A stretch of 6,690 nt of DNA from Acetatifactor sp. (GTDB taxonomy: Bacteria > Bacillota > Clostridia > Lachnospirales > Lachnospiraceae): the NCBI GenBank assembly GCA_016293615.1, contig JAEDDX010000094.1, forward strand, positions 1 through 6,690, read 5' to 3'. The position numbers and the translations under genes are program-made. The notes beneath the pieces were generated by a model. That model worked only from the letters and a program-made list of their open reading frames with translations, did not search any database and was not told the DNA's origin. Each line of letters opens with the position of its first letter. Positions within the stretch are counted from its first letter, which is position 1. Shown one piece after another: positions 1-6,344 of the stretch.

Positions 1-954
1 GTTCTGAATCAGCGTCGTCTTGGGATGCTCGATCAGTTCGATCAGCGCTTCCGCTGCCTTCTCTCCGAGCGCGACCGTGTCCTGATACAGACTTGTCAGC
101 TGAGGTTCCGTCATCTGCCCGATCATCGCGCCGTCATATCCCATAACCGAAATATCCTCCGGGACGCTCATCCCCAGTTCGCGTATGGCTCTGATTCCCG
201 CATAACAGGTGAGGTCATCCGGAAAAACAATGCAGGTTGGCGGCTCTCTCAGGGCAAGCATTTCTCTGGTGCGTTCCATAGCCAGCTCCACATCGCGGTA
301 GGGCGTCTCAACCACATACTCATCCGGTACCTCAAGCCCCAGCCTCTGGCAGGTATTGTAGAACGAAGAGACCCTCACTCTGGTCACAGAGCAGTCCAAG
401 CCGTGGATATACGCGATCCTGCGATGTCCGCACTGATAAGCATATTCCACCAATTGGCGCATTCCGTTCACATTGTCCGACACCACGCAGATGCAGTTGT
501 CAAACACATGGTCAATGGTGACCACGGGAATGTTGCTGCGGACCAACTCGAGCACCTGAGGGTCGTAAAAATCGGTACAGGGAATAAACACACCGTCAAA
601 ATTGCGGTATCTGCAATGCTCCAGACAGGACATTCTGCTATTGCTTCTGCTATTAAGGAACGTGATATCATACCCCTTGCTCTCCACGCACCGTTTAAAA
701 TGAGAAAGCATATAAGAGAAGTAGTCATAGGTCAGACCGCTGCCCTCCGCATCCTCAAACATGACGCCGATATTGTAGGTTCTGTTGGTTTTCAGGGCGC
801 GCGCCATGGCGTTCGGCAGATACCCCATCTGTTTTGCCGTCTCCCTGATGCGGGCTTTTGTCTCCTCGCCGATGTCGCTGTGGTCATTCAGTGCCTTGCT
901 GACCGTAGCGACACTGACCCCGCAGGCTTTGGAAATATCCTTCATAGAAACCAT
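1..954 (-). CDS. LacI-family transcriptional regulator, C-terminus cut by window edge
   Basis: Cytosolic DNA-binding repressor of the LacI/GalR family; 318 codons are present against a usual 330-345, so only about 15-25 residues are missing. The N-terminus (MVSMKDISKACGVSVATVSK) is a classic LacI helix-turn-helix, residues about 5-24, with recognition helix SVATVSKALN. The hinge helix (NAMARALK, residues 48-55) carries Leu54, the residue that in this family wedges into a central CG step of the operator. Residues from about 61 onward form the periplasmic-binding-protein-like effector domain, including the typical late segment VPEDISVMGYD. The start at 954 is chosen because a GGGGG ribosome binding site (962-966) lies 7 bases upstream; Met4 is a poorer alternative. 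The gene is divergent from the cellobiose phosphorylase gene, so control of that gene and of itself is likely. The effector is unknown; cellobiose or a related sugar is inference. Confidence 0.95.
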   Translation of the reverse strand, partial: MVSMKDISKACGVSVATVSKALNDHSDIGEETKARIRETAKQMGYLPNAMARALKTNRTYNIGVMFEDAEGSGLTYDYFSYMLSHFKRCVESKGYDITFLNSRSNSRMSCLEHCRYRNFDGVFIPCTDFYDPQVLELVRSNIPVVTIDHVFDNCICVVSDNVNGMRQLVEYAYQCGHRRIAYIHGLDCSVTRVRVSSFYNTCQRLGLEVPDEYVVETPYRDVELAMERTREMLALREPPTCIVFPDDLTCYAGIRAIRELGMSVPEDISVMGYDGAMIGQMTEPQLTSLYQDTVALGEKAAEALIELIEHPKTTLIQN

Positions 955-975
955 TTCGTATCCCCCTTTCGATGC

Positions 976-986
976 TTAAACGATTT
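976..986. promoter_or_regulatory. Candidate LacI-type operator O1 at the regulator transcript start
   Basis: TTAAACGATTT is centred on CG at 981-982 and fits the pattern TAAnCGnTT typical of LacI/GalR-family operators. It sits about 8-18 bases downstream of the regulator's -10 box, so it covers the expected transcription start, a position suited to autorepression. A near-identical site in the opposite orientation (9 of 10 bases of AATCGTTTAA) lies at 1128-1139. Confidence 0.55.
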
Positions 987-993
987 CGATATT

Positions 994-1022
994 ACTATAG
1001 CCCATTTTTCTGATATTTGCAA
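994..1022 (-). promoter_or_regulatory. Sigma-A type promoter of the LacI-family gene
   Basis: On the minus strand there is TTGCAA (1017-1022), a 17-base spacer, then TATAGT (994-999). Spacing is ideal for a housekeeping sigma-A promoter. Transcription would start near 987, leaving a leader of about 33 bases that contains the GGGGG ribosome binding site. Confidence 0.7.
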
Positions 1023-1073
1023 TCTTTTTCTGGAATATATTAGGTTTTCTCATCTGTTTTCGCTGATATTCTC

Positions 1074-1102
1074 TTGCAAAAAGCCAAACATTCCGTTATA
1101 AT
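1074..1102 (+). promoter_or_regulatory. Sigma-A type promoter of the cellobiose phosphorylase gene
   Basis: TTGCAA (1074-1079), a 17-base spacer, and a perfect TATAAT (1097-1102). The expected start is near 1109, giving a leader of about 50 bases. The -35 hexamer is identical to that of the divergent regulator promoter. The strong -10 box suits a gene that is highly expressed when derepressed. Confidence 0.8.
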
Positions 1103-1127
1103 GGTGGCAGAAGTAAGTCTTTTTTAC

Positions 1128-1139
1128 TTAATCGTTTGA
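1128..1139. promoter_or_regulatory. Candidate LacI-type operator O2 in the phosphorylase leader
   Basis: TTAATCGTTTGA is centred on CG at 1133-1134 and fits TAAnCGnTT. It lies about 20-30 bases after the expected transcription start and just before the AAAAGGAG ribosome binding site (1143-1150), so a bound repressor would act as a roadblock. Centre-to-centre distance to O1 is 152 bp, which would allow DNA looping, though the pair has not been shown to act together. Confidence 0.55.
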
Positions 1140-1157
1140 TTCAAAAGGAGATTCGCT

Positions 1158-3635
1158 ATGAAATTTGGTTTCTTCGATGACGCCCGCAGGGAATACGTCA
1201 TCACCTCACCCAGAACCCCTTATCCTTGGATTAACTACCTTGGAACGCAGGGATTCTTCTCATTGATTTCCAACACGGCAGGCGGTTATTCCTTCTATAA
1301 GGATGCGCGTCTGCGCAGAATCACCCGTTATCGTTACAACAATGTCCCCATCGATATGGGCGGCCGTTACTTCTATATCAACGATAACGGAACCATCTGG
1401 AATCCCGGCTGGTCACCCGTCAAGACCGAGCTCGATTCCTACGAGTGCCGTCACGGCATGGGTTACACCATCATCAAAGGAAAGAAGAATGACCTGAAAG
1501 CTGAAGTTACCTTCTTCGTTCCCCAGGATTACGACGGTGAAGTACAGCAGGTTGTTCTGACCAACGAGGGCGCCGGCGAGAAGACCTTCTCCCTGTTCTC
1601 CTTCGCAGAGTGGTGTCTGTGGGATGCGCAGGATGACTCTAACAACTTCCAGCGCAACTTCTCCACCGGTCGTGTGGAGGTTAAGGATTCCGTCATCTAT
1701 CACAAGACCGAGTACAGAGACCGCCGTAACCATTACGCCTTCTACTCTGTCAACGATACCATCGACGGCTACGATACCGACAGAGATTCCTTCATCGGTC
1801 TCTACAACGGATTCGGTGACCCTCAGGCTGTCATTGCCGGCAAGGCAAACGATTCCTTCGCAGACGGCTGGGCTCCCATCGCTTCCCATTATAAGAAGAT
1901 CACCCTGGCTCCCGGCGAGACCAAGACTCTCGTGTTCGTGCTCGGCTATGTGGAGATGCCTGTAGATCAGAAGTTTGAAGCCGACGGCAAGACCATCAAC
2001 AAGGTTAAGGCTCTCGAGATGATCGAGCAGTTTGATACCCCCGAGAAATTTGCCAAGGGTATGGCTGACCTGAAGGCTTACTGGGATAAGCTCCTCGGCA
2101 TCCTGAATGTCGACACGCCCGACGACAAGGTCAACAGAATGGTCAATATCTGGAACCAGTATCAGTGCATGGTTACCTTCAACCTCTCCCGCTCCGCTTC
2201 CTACTTCGAGTCCGGAATCGGCCGCGGCATGGGCTTTAGAGATTCCAACCAGGATATCCTCGGTTTCGTACACCAGATTCCGGACAGAGCAAAGGAGCGT
2301 ATCATCGATATCGCTTCCACGCAGTTCCCGGACGGCGGCTGCTATCATCAGTATCAGCCCCTCACCAAGAAGGGCAACTCGGATATCGGCGGCGACTTCT
2401 CCGACGATCCTCTGTGGCTGATCCTTTCTGTTTCCGCATACATCAAGGAAACAGGCGACTGGGGAATTCTCGACGAGATGGTACCTTACGACAACGATAT
2501 GGCCCTCGCACAGCCTATGCTGGATCACCTGAAGGTTTCCTTCTATCATATCGTAAACAACCTGGGGCCTCACGGTCTGCCTCTTGCCATGAGAGCTGAC
2601 TGGAATGACTGTATCAACCTTTCCTGCTACTCCGATACCCCCGGTGAGTCCTTCCAGACCTACACCAATCCGAAGTTCGCAGCAGAGGGAGGCTACTCCA
2701 AGGTTGCAGAATCCGTATTCGTGGCAACGCTCTTTACCTATGCAGGTCCTAATTATGTTGCTATCTTAAAGCATCTGGGCATGGACGACGAAGCAGCTGC
2801 TGCCCAGGCCGAGATCGACAAGATGAAGAAGGTTATCATGGAGTCCGCATGGGACGGCGACTGGTTCCTGCGCGCATATGATGCAAACGGCGAGAAGATG
2901 GGTTCCAAGGAATGCGAGGAAGGCCAGATCTTCATCGAGCCTCAGGGCTTCGCAATCATGTCCGACATCGACGAAGAGGCAACCAGGAAGACCCTTGCCG
3001 CTATCGATGAAAGATTGAATACCCAGTTTGGTCTGGTATTGAACAATCCCGCTTACTCCAAGTACTATATCCAGTACGGTGAGATTTCCACCTACCCCGG
3101 CGGCTACAAGGAGAACGCAGGTATCTTCACCCATAACAACGCATGGATCATCTGTGCAGCTGCTTATGCAGGCGAAGGCGACCAGGCATTCAAATACTAT
3201 TCCGAAATCGCTCCCGCATTCACAGAGGAGACTTCCGACATTCACAAGACCGAGCCATATGTATACGGTCAGATGATCGGCGGCAAGGATGCAGGTTCCG
3301 ATATCGGCAGACCCGGCAATCACTTCGGACAGGGCAAGAACTCCTGGTTAACCGGTACCGCTGCATGGAACATGGTAGCAATCTCCCAGTACATCCTCGG
3401 CATCCAGGCTGACTTCGACGGACTGAAGCTGGATCCTTCCATTCCCGCTGCATGGGATGGACTGACAGCCACCAGAAAGTTCAGAGGAGCTACCTACCAC
3501 ATCACTGTGAAGAACCCCGATCACATCTGCAAGGGCATCAAGAGCATGGTAGTTGACGGAGTCGCTGTAGAAGGCAAGGTGATCCCTGTTGTGGAAGGCA
3601 AGACCGATTACAATGTTGAAATCGTAATGGGCTGA
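1158..3635 (+). CDS. cbp: Cellobiose phosphorylase (GH94)
   Basis: Cytosolic inverting phosphorylase that converts cellobiose plus phosphate into alpha-glucose 1-phosphate and glucose (EC 2.4.1.20), saving ATP compared with hydrolysis. The 825-residue length matches cellobiose phosphorylases and is well short of cellodextrin phosphorylases (about 980). The N-terminus MKFGFFDDARREYVITSPRT is the signature of clostridial cellobiose phosphorylases. Expected architecture: beta-sandwich (about 1-290), linker, alpha/alpha-six barrel (about 320-740), C-terminal beta domain. The motif RADWNDC places the general acid at Asp484; THNNAW (His659) and SWLTGTAAW (Thr732-Gly733 region) match the conserved phosphate-site segments of GH94. 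No signal peptide or membrane segment is seen. The start has AAGGAG 7 bases upstream. It is a single-gene transcript with its own promoter, operator-like site and terminator. Narrow substrate specificity (cellobiose rather than another beta-linked disaccharide) rests on family resemblance. Confidence 0.95.
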   Translation: MKFGFFDDARREYVITSPRTPYPWINYLGTQGFFSLISNTAGGYSFYKDARLRRITRYRYNNVPIDMGGRYFYINDNGTIWNPGWSPVKTELDSYECRHGMGYTIIKGKKNDLKAEVTFFVPQDYDGEVQQVVLTNEGAGEKTFSLFSFAEWCLWDAQDDSNNFQRNFSTGRVEVKDSVIYHKTEYRDRRNHYAFYSVNDTIDGYDTDRDSFIGLYNGFGDPQAVIAGKANDSFADGWAPIASHYKKITLAPGETKTLVFVLGYVEMPVDQKFEADGKTINKVKALEMIEQFDTPEKFAKGMADLKAYWDKLLGILNVDTPDDKVNRMVNIWNQYQCMVTFNLSRSASYFESGIGRGMGFRDSNQDILGFVHQIPDRAKERIIDIASTQFPDGGCYHQYQPLTKKGNSDIGGDFSDDPLWLILSVSAYIKETGDWGILDEMVPYDNDMALAQPMLDHLKVSFYHIVNNLGPHGLPLAMRADWNDCINLSCYSDTPGESFQTYTNPKFAAEGGYSKVAESVFVATLFTYAGPNYVAILKHLGMDDEAAAAQAEIDKMKKVIMESAWDGDWFLRAYDANGEKMGSKECEEGQIFIEPQGFAIMSDIDEEATRKTLAAIDERLNTQFGLVLNNPAYSKYYIQYGEISTYPGGYKENAGIFTHNNAWIICAAAYAGEGDQAFKYYSEIAPAFTEETSDIHKTEPYVYGQMIGGKDAGSDIGRPGNHFGQGKNSWLTGTAAWNMVAISQYILGIQADFDGLKLDPSIPAAWDGLTATRKFRGATYHITVKNPDHICKGIKSMVVDGVAVEGKVIPVVEGKTDYNVEIVMG

Positions 3636-3670
3636 TCGATTCCGCAATCCCAATAATATGTTACAACAAA

Positions 3671-3699
3671 GGAGAGGCGAAAGCCTCTCCTCTTCTTTT
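3671..3699 (+). terminator. Rho-independent terminator of the phosphorylase gene
   Basis: Perfect 8-bp stem GGAGAGGC / GCCTCTCC closed by a GAAA tetraloop, followed by TCTTCTTTT. It begins 35 bases after the phosphorylase stop codon. Confidence 0.93.
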
Positions 3700-3778
3700 G
3701 CAGCCGGACCTCCCAGTTGCCCCTTACTCCCCGGGACATCTGCCGTACATGATTCCGGCTCAGGAAGGCATTCCCACC

Positions 3779-4130
3779 AAGCCCTGCATGTTCGGTTGCA
3801 GGCCCCCTATAGAAAGGCGTCCCCGCCAAGCCCTGCATGTTCGGTTGCAGACTCATCCACTCCGGCCATCGAGAGGCGTCCCCCGCAAGCCCTGCATGTT
3901 CGGTTGCAGGCCCCCCATAGAAAGGCGTCCCCACCAAGCCCTGCATGTCTGTTGCAGACTCATCCACTCCGGCTATCGAGAGGCGTCCCCGGCAAGCCCT
4001 GCATGTCTATTGCAGACTCATCCACTCCGGCTATCGAAAGGCGTCCCCGGCAAGCCCTGCATGTCTGTTGCAGACTCATCCACTCCGGCTATCGAGAGGC
4101 GTCCCCACCAAGCCCTGCATGTCTGTTGCA
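3779..4130 (+). repeat. Seven direct repeat units of two lengths (49 and 58-59 bp)
   Basis: The core AAGCCCTGCATGT starts at 3779, 3828, 3887, 3936, 3994, 4052 and 4110, giving steps of 49, 59, 49, 58, 58 and 58. Each core is followed by TTCGGTTGCAG (units 1-3) or CTGTTGCAG-like sequence (units 4-7, with CTATTGCAG in unit 5). Linkers are of two kinds: a short GCCCCCTATAGAAA type and a long ACTCATCCACTCCGG type; both end in AGGCGTCCCC. Each unit holds the dyad CTGCA-N7/8-TGCAG. Steps are not multiples of three and all plus frames stay open, which creates long but spurious reading frames. Confidence 0.92.
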
Positions 4131-4134
4131 GACT

Positions 4135-4180
4135 GTATCGGTACTTAGGTCCTGTACTTTAGGACCTTATGTACCGCTAC
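4135..4180. repeat. Central hairpin of the repeat element
   Basis: Nested inverted repeat at the switch point between direct and inverted units: GTA/TAC, CGGTAC (4139-4144) with GTACCG (4171-4176), then AGGTCCT (4147-4153) with AGGACCT (4161-4167), loop GTACTTT. There is one T/C mismatch and a small internal loop. There is no adjacent T-run, so it is not a typical intrinsic terminator. Confidence 0.8.
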
Positions 4181-4201
4181 GACGAACTCCAAGCGAGAGC
4201 G

Positions 4202-4365
4202 TGTCTGCAATCGGACATGCCGGGCTTAGGTGCAGGGACGCCTTCTCTGAGCCTCCGTGTCTGCAATCAGACATGCAGGGCTTAGGCGCAGGGACGCCTT
4301 CCCTGAGCCTCCGTGCCGGTAACTGGACGCAGGGCTTAGGCGCAGGGACACAATCCCTGAGCCGG
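4202..4365 (-). repeat. Three inverted repeat units, each with a conserved stem-loop
   Basis: Read on the minus strand, these copies carry the same AGGCGTCCC...AAGCCCTGCATGTC...TTGCAGAC order as the direct units, spaced 56 and 54 bp. On the plus strand each contains AGGY-G-CAGGGA-5 bases-TCYCTG-A-GCC(T), at 4228-4254, 4284-4310 and 4338-4363. The outermost copy has diverged in the CTGCA part and in its loop but keeps the stem. Confidence 0.85.
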
Positions 4366-4373
4366 TGCCAATC

Positions 4374-4403
4374 AAAAACGCCCCCGGAATTTTCGGGGGC
4401 GTT
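4374..4403 (-). terminator. Rho-independent terminator of the transporter operon
   Basis: Stem AACGCCCCCG (4377-4386) with CGGGGGCGTT (4394-4403), seven-base loop, followed on the minus strand by a T5 run (4374-4378, partly in the stem). It lies 28 bases beyond the stop codon of the last permease gene. Confidence 0.92.
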
Positions 4404-4430
4404 GATGCTTCTTTGTTACCGACTGTCCGA

Positions 4431-5279
4431 TTAGCCCTTTACGGAACCAAGTGCTACACCAGCAATGATGTACTTGGACAACAGGAAGTAAACGATGAAC
4501 AGAGGCAATACAGTAAGTGTCAGACCCAGATAAATGGAGCCGTACTCGGTTCTGTAGATATCGCCTCTCAACAGGCTGACCATGATAGGCATGGTGTACA
4601 TTTCTTTCTTCGTCAGCAATACCATGGGCATGAACAATGCATTCCAGGTATTTACAAAACAGAAGATACCCTGTGTTGCGATTGCAGGCTTCATGATAGG
4701 AAGCGCAATGCGGTTGAAGGTATAAAACTCACCTGCTCCGTCGATACGAGCGGACTGAATGATTTCCTTCGAAAGAGCCGGTTCCATATACTGCTTCATA
4801 AAGAATACAGTGGAGGATGCCGCAATGGAAGGAAGGATCAGAGGCAGGAAGTTGTTGGTCAGACCAACCTTGTAAATCATCTGATAGAAACCGATGGTTA
4901 CAACGGTCTGAGGAATCATCATAACTGCCATGATGAAGGTAAAGAACGCTCTCTTCAGCTTCCAGTCGTAAATCACGATTGCATATGCTGTCAGTGTGGA
5001 GAAATAAACTGCAAGCAGGGTTGCACATGTGGATACGATCATGGAGTTCATGAAACCACGCACGGGGTTGAATGCCTTACCAAGCAGGATGCTCAGATTG
5101 TTCATCAGATACTTGGAAGGAAGCAGCGCAACTGCGTGTCCCTGAATTTCATACGTGGAACGGGTTGCATTCATCAACATTACCCAGAAAGGGAAAATAC
5201 TCAGAAGAGTGAGGAGAATGCAAAGTACATAAATCAAAGCAACTCCGATCGGAGATTGACCGGTTCTACCCTTTTTCAT
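4431..5279 (-). CDS. Carbohydrate ABC transporter permease, MalG type (CUT1)
   Basis: Inner-membrane permease of 282 residues, one half of the translocation pore for an oligosaccharide. It has six likely membrane segments, the first at about 12-35 (ALIYVLCILLTLLSIFPFWV). The cytoplasmic coupling loop that docks the ATPase is recognisable as QSARIDGAGEFYTFNRIALP from residue 175, with Gln-Ser in place of the usual Glu-Ala. The C-terminus SKYIIAGVALGSVKG is characteristic of MalG/MsmG-type subunits. Its ATG directly follows the TAA of the upstream permease gene (zero spacing), with GGAGG (5288-5292) inside that gene, so translation is probably coupled. No ATPase gene follows before the terminator; CUT1 systems of Firmicutes often share a multitask ATPase (MsmK/MsiK type) encoded elsewhere. 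Substrate cannot be told from sequence; cellobiose or cello-oligosaccharide is suggested by the neighbouring phosphorylase. Confidence 0.94.
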   Translation of the reverse strand: MKKGRTGQSPIGVALIYVLCILLTLLSIFPFWVMLMNATRSTYEIQGHAVALLPSKYLMNNLSILLGKAFNPVRGFMNSMIVSTCATLLAVYFSTLTAYAIVIYDWKLKRAFFTFIMAVMMIPQTVVTIGFYQMIYKVGLTNNFLPLILPSIAASSTVFFMKQYMEPALSKEIIQSARIDGAGEFYTFNRIALPIMKPAIATQGIFCFVNTWNALFMPMVLLTKKEMYTMPIMVSLLRGDIYRTEYGSIYLGLTLTVLPLFIVYFLLSKYIIAGVALGSVKG

Positions 5280-6257
5280 TTATTTGCCCTCCTTCTGTGC
5301 TTTTAATTTCGCCTTGTAAGCCTTTTCCTGCTGTCTGATCTGCTTGTGCATCGCAGCCTCATCCTTATCGCGAAGCATGAAGAAGATAACTCCCGCGAAG
5401 ACTGCGATAATCAGGAACATGATCATGCTGGCTGCCGCTGCGGAATTGTACATATACGCGCCGGAGAATGCCTTCTTGTAAATGTAGATCTGCGCGGTAC
5501 GGGTCGCATCGTTGGGACCGCCGTCCAGATACAGCTTAGGAATATCGAACATCTGCAGACCACCGATCATACTGGTTACCAGGGTAAACAGCATAATGGT
5601 CTTCAGGTTCGGCAGGGTTACATAGATGAACTTCTGGAATCCGTTCGCACCGTCGATATCTGCCGCCTCGAAGATGTCGGGGCTGATACCCAGAATACCG
5701 GAAATCAGAACGATCATGGTATATCCGTACCACATCCAGAACTGGATGAAGGCAACGGTAAGTCTTGCCGCGTTAGCATCTACTGCAAAGTTGTAAGGTG
5801 TATCAATCACTCCAAGCGACAACAGAATGTCGTTGAAAGGTCCCTTCGGATAGCTGAACAGGGAGTAGAACAGCATAGCTACGGTAGCTGCGGTAATGAT
5901 GTTGGGCATATAGAATACTACTTTGAAGAAGCCTTTGCCCCTAAGCTTCATACGCTCATTGGTAAACCACGCTGCCAGAACCAGTGCCAGGACAATCTGC
6001 GGAATAAAGTTCAGCATCCACATGATAAAGGTATTGGCAAGAGACTTTTTAAACAACGGGTCACTTAATACATCCTTAAAGTTGCCAAACAAATCATCCA
6101 AAATATGAACCGAGCTGGGAGACATACCCTTCATATCCGTAAAGCCAATGATTAAGGTGTAGATAACCGGATAGAGCATAAACAATGCAAATGCAATGAT
6201 GAAAGGAGCCGCGAAAATATAACCCCATTTTGCATAACTGAATCCTTTTTTCTTCAA
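5280..6257 (-). CDS. Carbohydrate ABC transporter permease, MalF type (CUT1), TTG start
   Basis: Inner-membrane permease of 325 residues that pairs with the downstream MalG-type subunit. Likely membrane segments are near residues 12-38, 75-98, 111-133, 164-190, 217-240 and 275-300. The EAA loop is well conserved: EAADIDGANGFQKFIYVTLP from residue 197. A Lys/Gln-rich cytoplasmic tail of about 25 residues follows the last membrane segment. The start is TTG at 6255-6257: GGAGG (6265-6269) lies 7 bases upstream, the reading frame begins KKKGFSYAKWGYIF as expected for these permeases, and the ATG overlapping the ribosome binding site is in another frame and stops quickly. It is separated from the binding-protein gene by a hairpin, as is common in sugar ABC operons. 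Confidence 0.94.
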   Translation of the reverse strand: MKKKGFSYAKWGYIFAAPFIIAFALFMLYPVIYTLIIGFTDMKGMSPSSVHILDDLFGNFKDVLSDPLFKKSLANTFIMWMLNFIPQIVLALVLAAWFTNERMKLRGKGFFKVVFYMPNIITAATVAMLFYSLFSYPKGPFNDILLSLGVIDTPYNFAVDANAARLTVAFIQFWMWYGYTMIVLISGILGISPDIFEAADIDGANGFQKFIYVTLPNLKTIMLFTLVTSMIGGLQMFDIPKLYLDGGPNDATRTAQIYIYKKAFSGAYMYNSAAAASMIMFLIIAVFAGVIFFMLRDKDEAAMHKQIRQQEKAYKAKLKAQKEGK

Positions 6258-6269
6258 GATTCCACCTCC
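6258..6269 (-). promoter_or_regulatory. Ribosome binding site fixing the TTG start of the MalF-type gene
   Basis: Minus-strand GGAGG at 6265-6269 with a 7-base spacer to TTG (6255-6257). No in-frame ATG lies at a sensible distance, so the site decides the start. Confidence 0.8.
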
Positions 6270-6270
6270 A

Positions 6271-6305
6271 TAAAAATGGGGCAGACGGAGAAACCCGTCC
6301 GCCCC
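6271..6305 (-). terminator. Intercistronic hairpin between binding-protein and permease genes
   Basis: Eleven-pair stem between 6278-6288 and 6295-6305 with a six-base loop, followed on the minus strand by ATTTTTA. At 6283/6300 the minus-strand RNA has a U-G wobble, whereas the plus strand would have an A-C mismatch, which supports function in the minus-strand transcript. It probably acts as a partial terminator or 3'-end stabiliser, giving more binding protein than permease. Confidence 0.8.
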
Positions 6306-6344
6306 AAATATTGGTTTTTTTAAATCCAGCTGTTAAGATTCTGA

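Larger units (their letters stand above)
3750..4374. repeat. Composite palindromic repeat element between two convergent terminators
   Basis: A stretch with no credible gene, built from one repeated motif in both orientations. The ends match as inverted repeats: CCGGCTCAGG (3755-3764) and CCTGAGCCGG (4356-4365) are exact complements, and just outside them TGATT (3750-3754) matches AATCA (4370-4374) with four extra bases on the right. Inside are seven direct copies of AAGCCCTGCATGT, a central hairpin, then three inverted copies. It ends just before the minus-strand terminator stem. No transposase, tRNA-like fold or clear target-site duplication is seen. It resembles, in position and build, the intergenic palindromic elements known from other bacteria (REP/BIME-like or MITE-like), but I do not recognise a named family. 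Confidence 0.8.

Noticed and set aside
25..1101. Plus-strand 358-residue frame
   Set aside because: It is antisense to the LacI-family gene, whose protein is clearly recognisable, and it runs through both divergent promoters.
955..1157. Riboswitch or leader attenuator between the divergent genes
   Set aside because: Leaders are only about 33 and 50 bases, with no terminator-like hairpin; promoters and operator-like sites account for the space.
1413..2573. Minus-strand 386-residue frame inside the phosphorylase gene
   Set aside because: Antisense shadow of a well-conserved GH94 enzyme; no ribosome binding site and no recognisable domain.
3608..3967. Minus-strand 119-residue frame rich in MQGL and GTPF-type repeats
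   Set aside because: It is the antisense of the repeat units and runs through the phosphorylase terminator into that gene's 3' end.
3779..4122. CRISPR-like array of short repeats with spacers
   Set aside because: The intervening sequences are themselves repeated, of only two kinds, and there are inverted copies; no cas genes are present.
3658..4434. Long plus-strand reading frames of 258, 154 and 67 residues across the repeats
   Set aside because: Repeat units are not multiples of three and lack stops in all plus frames, so the same unit is read in different frames; the frames overlap both terminators and show no ribosome binding site or protein family resemblance.
4365..5306. Plus-strand 313-residue frame opposite the MalG-type permease
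   Set aside because: His/Cys-rich antisense translation of a clear membrane protein, beginning inside the terminator region.
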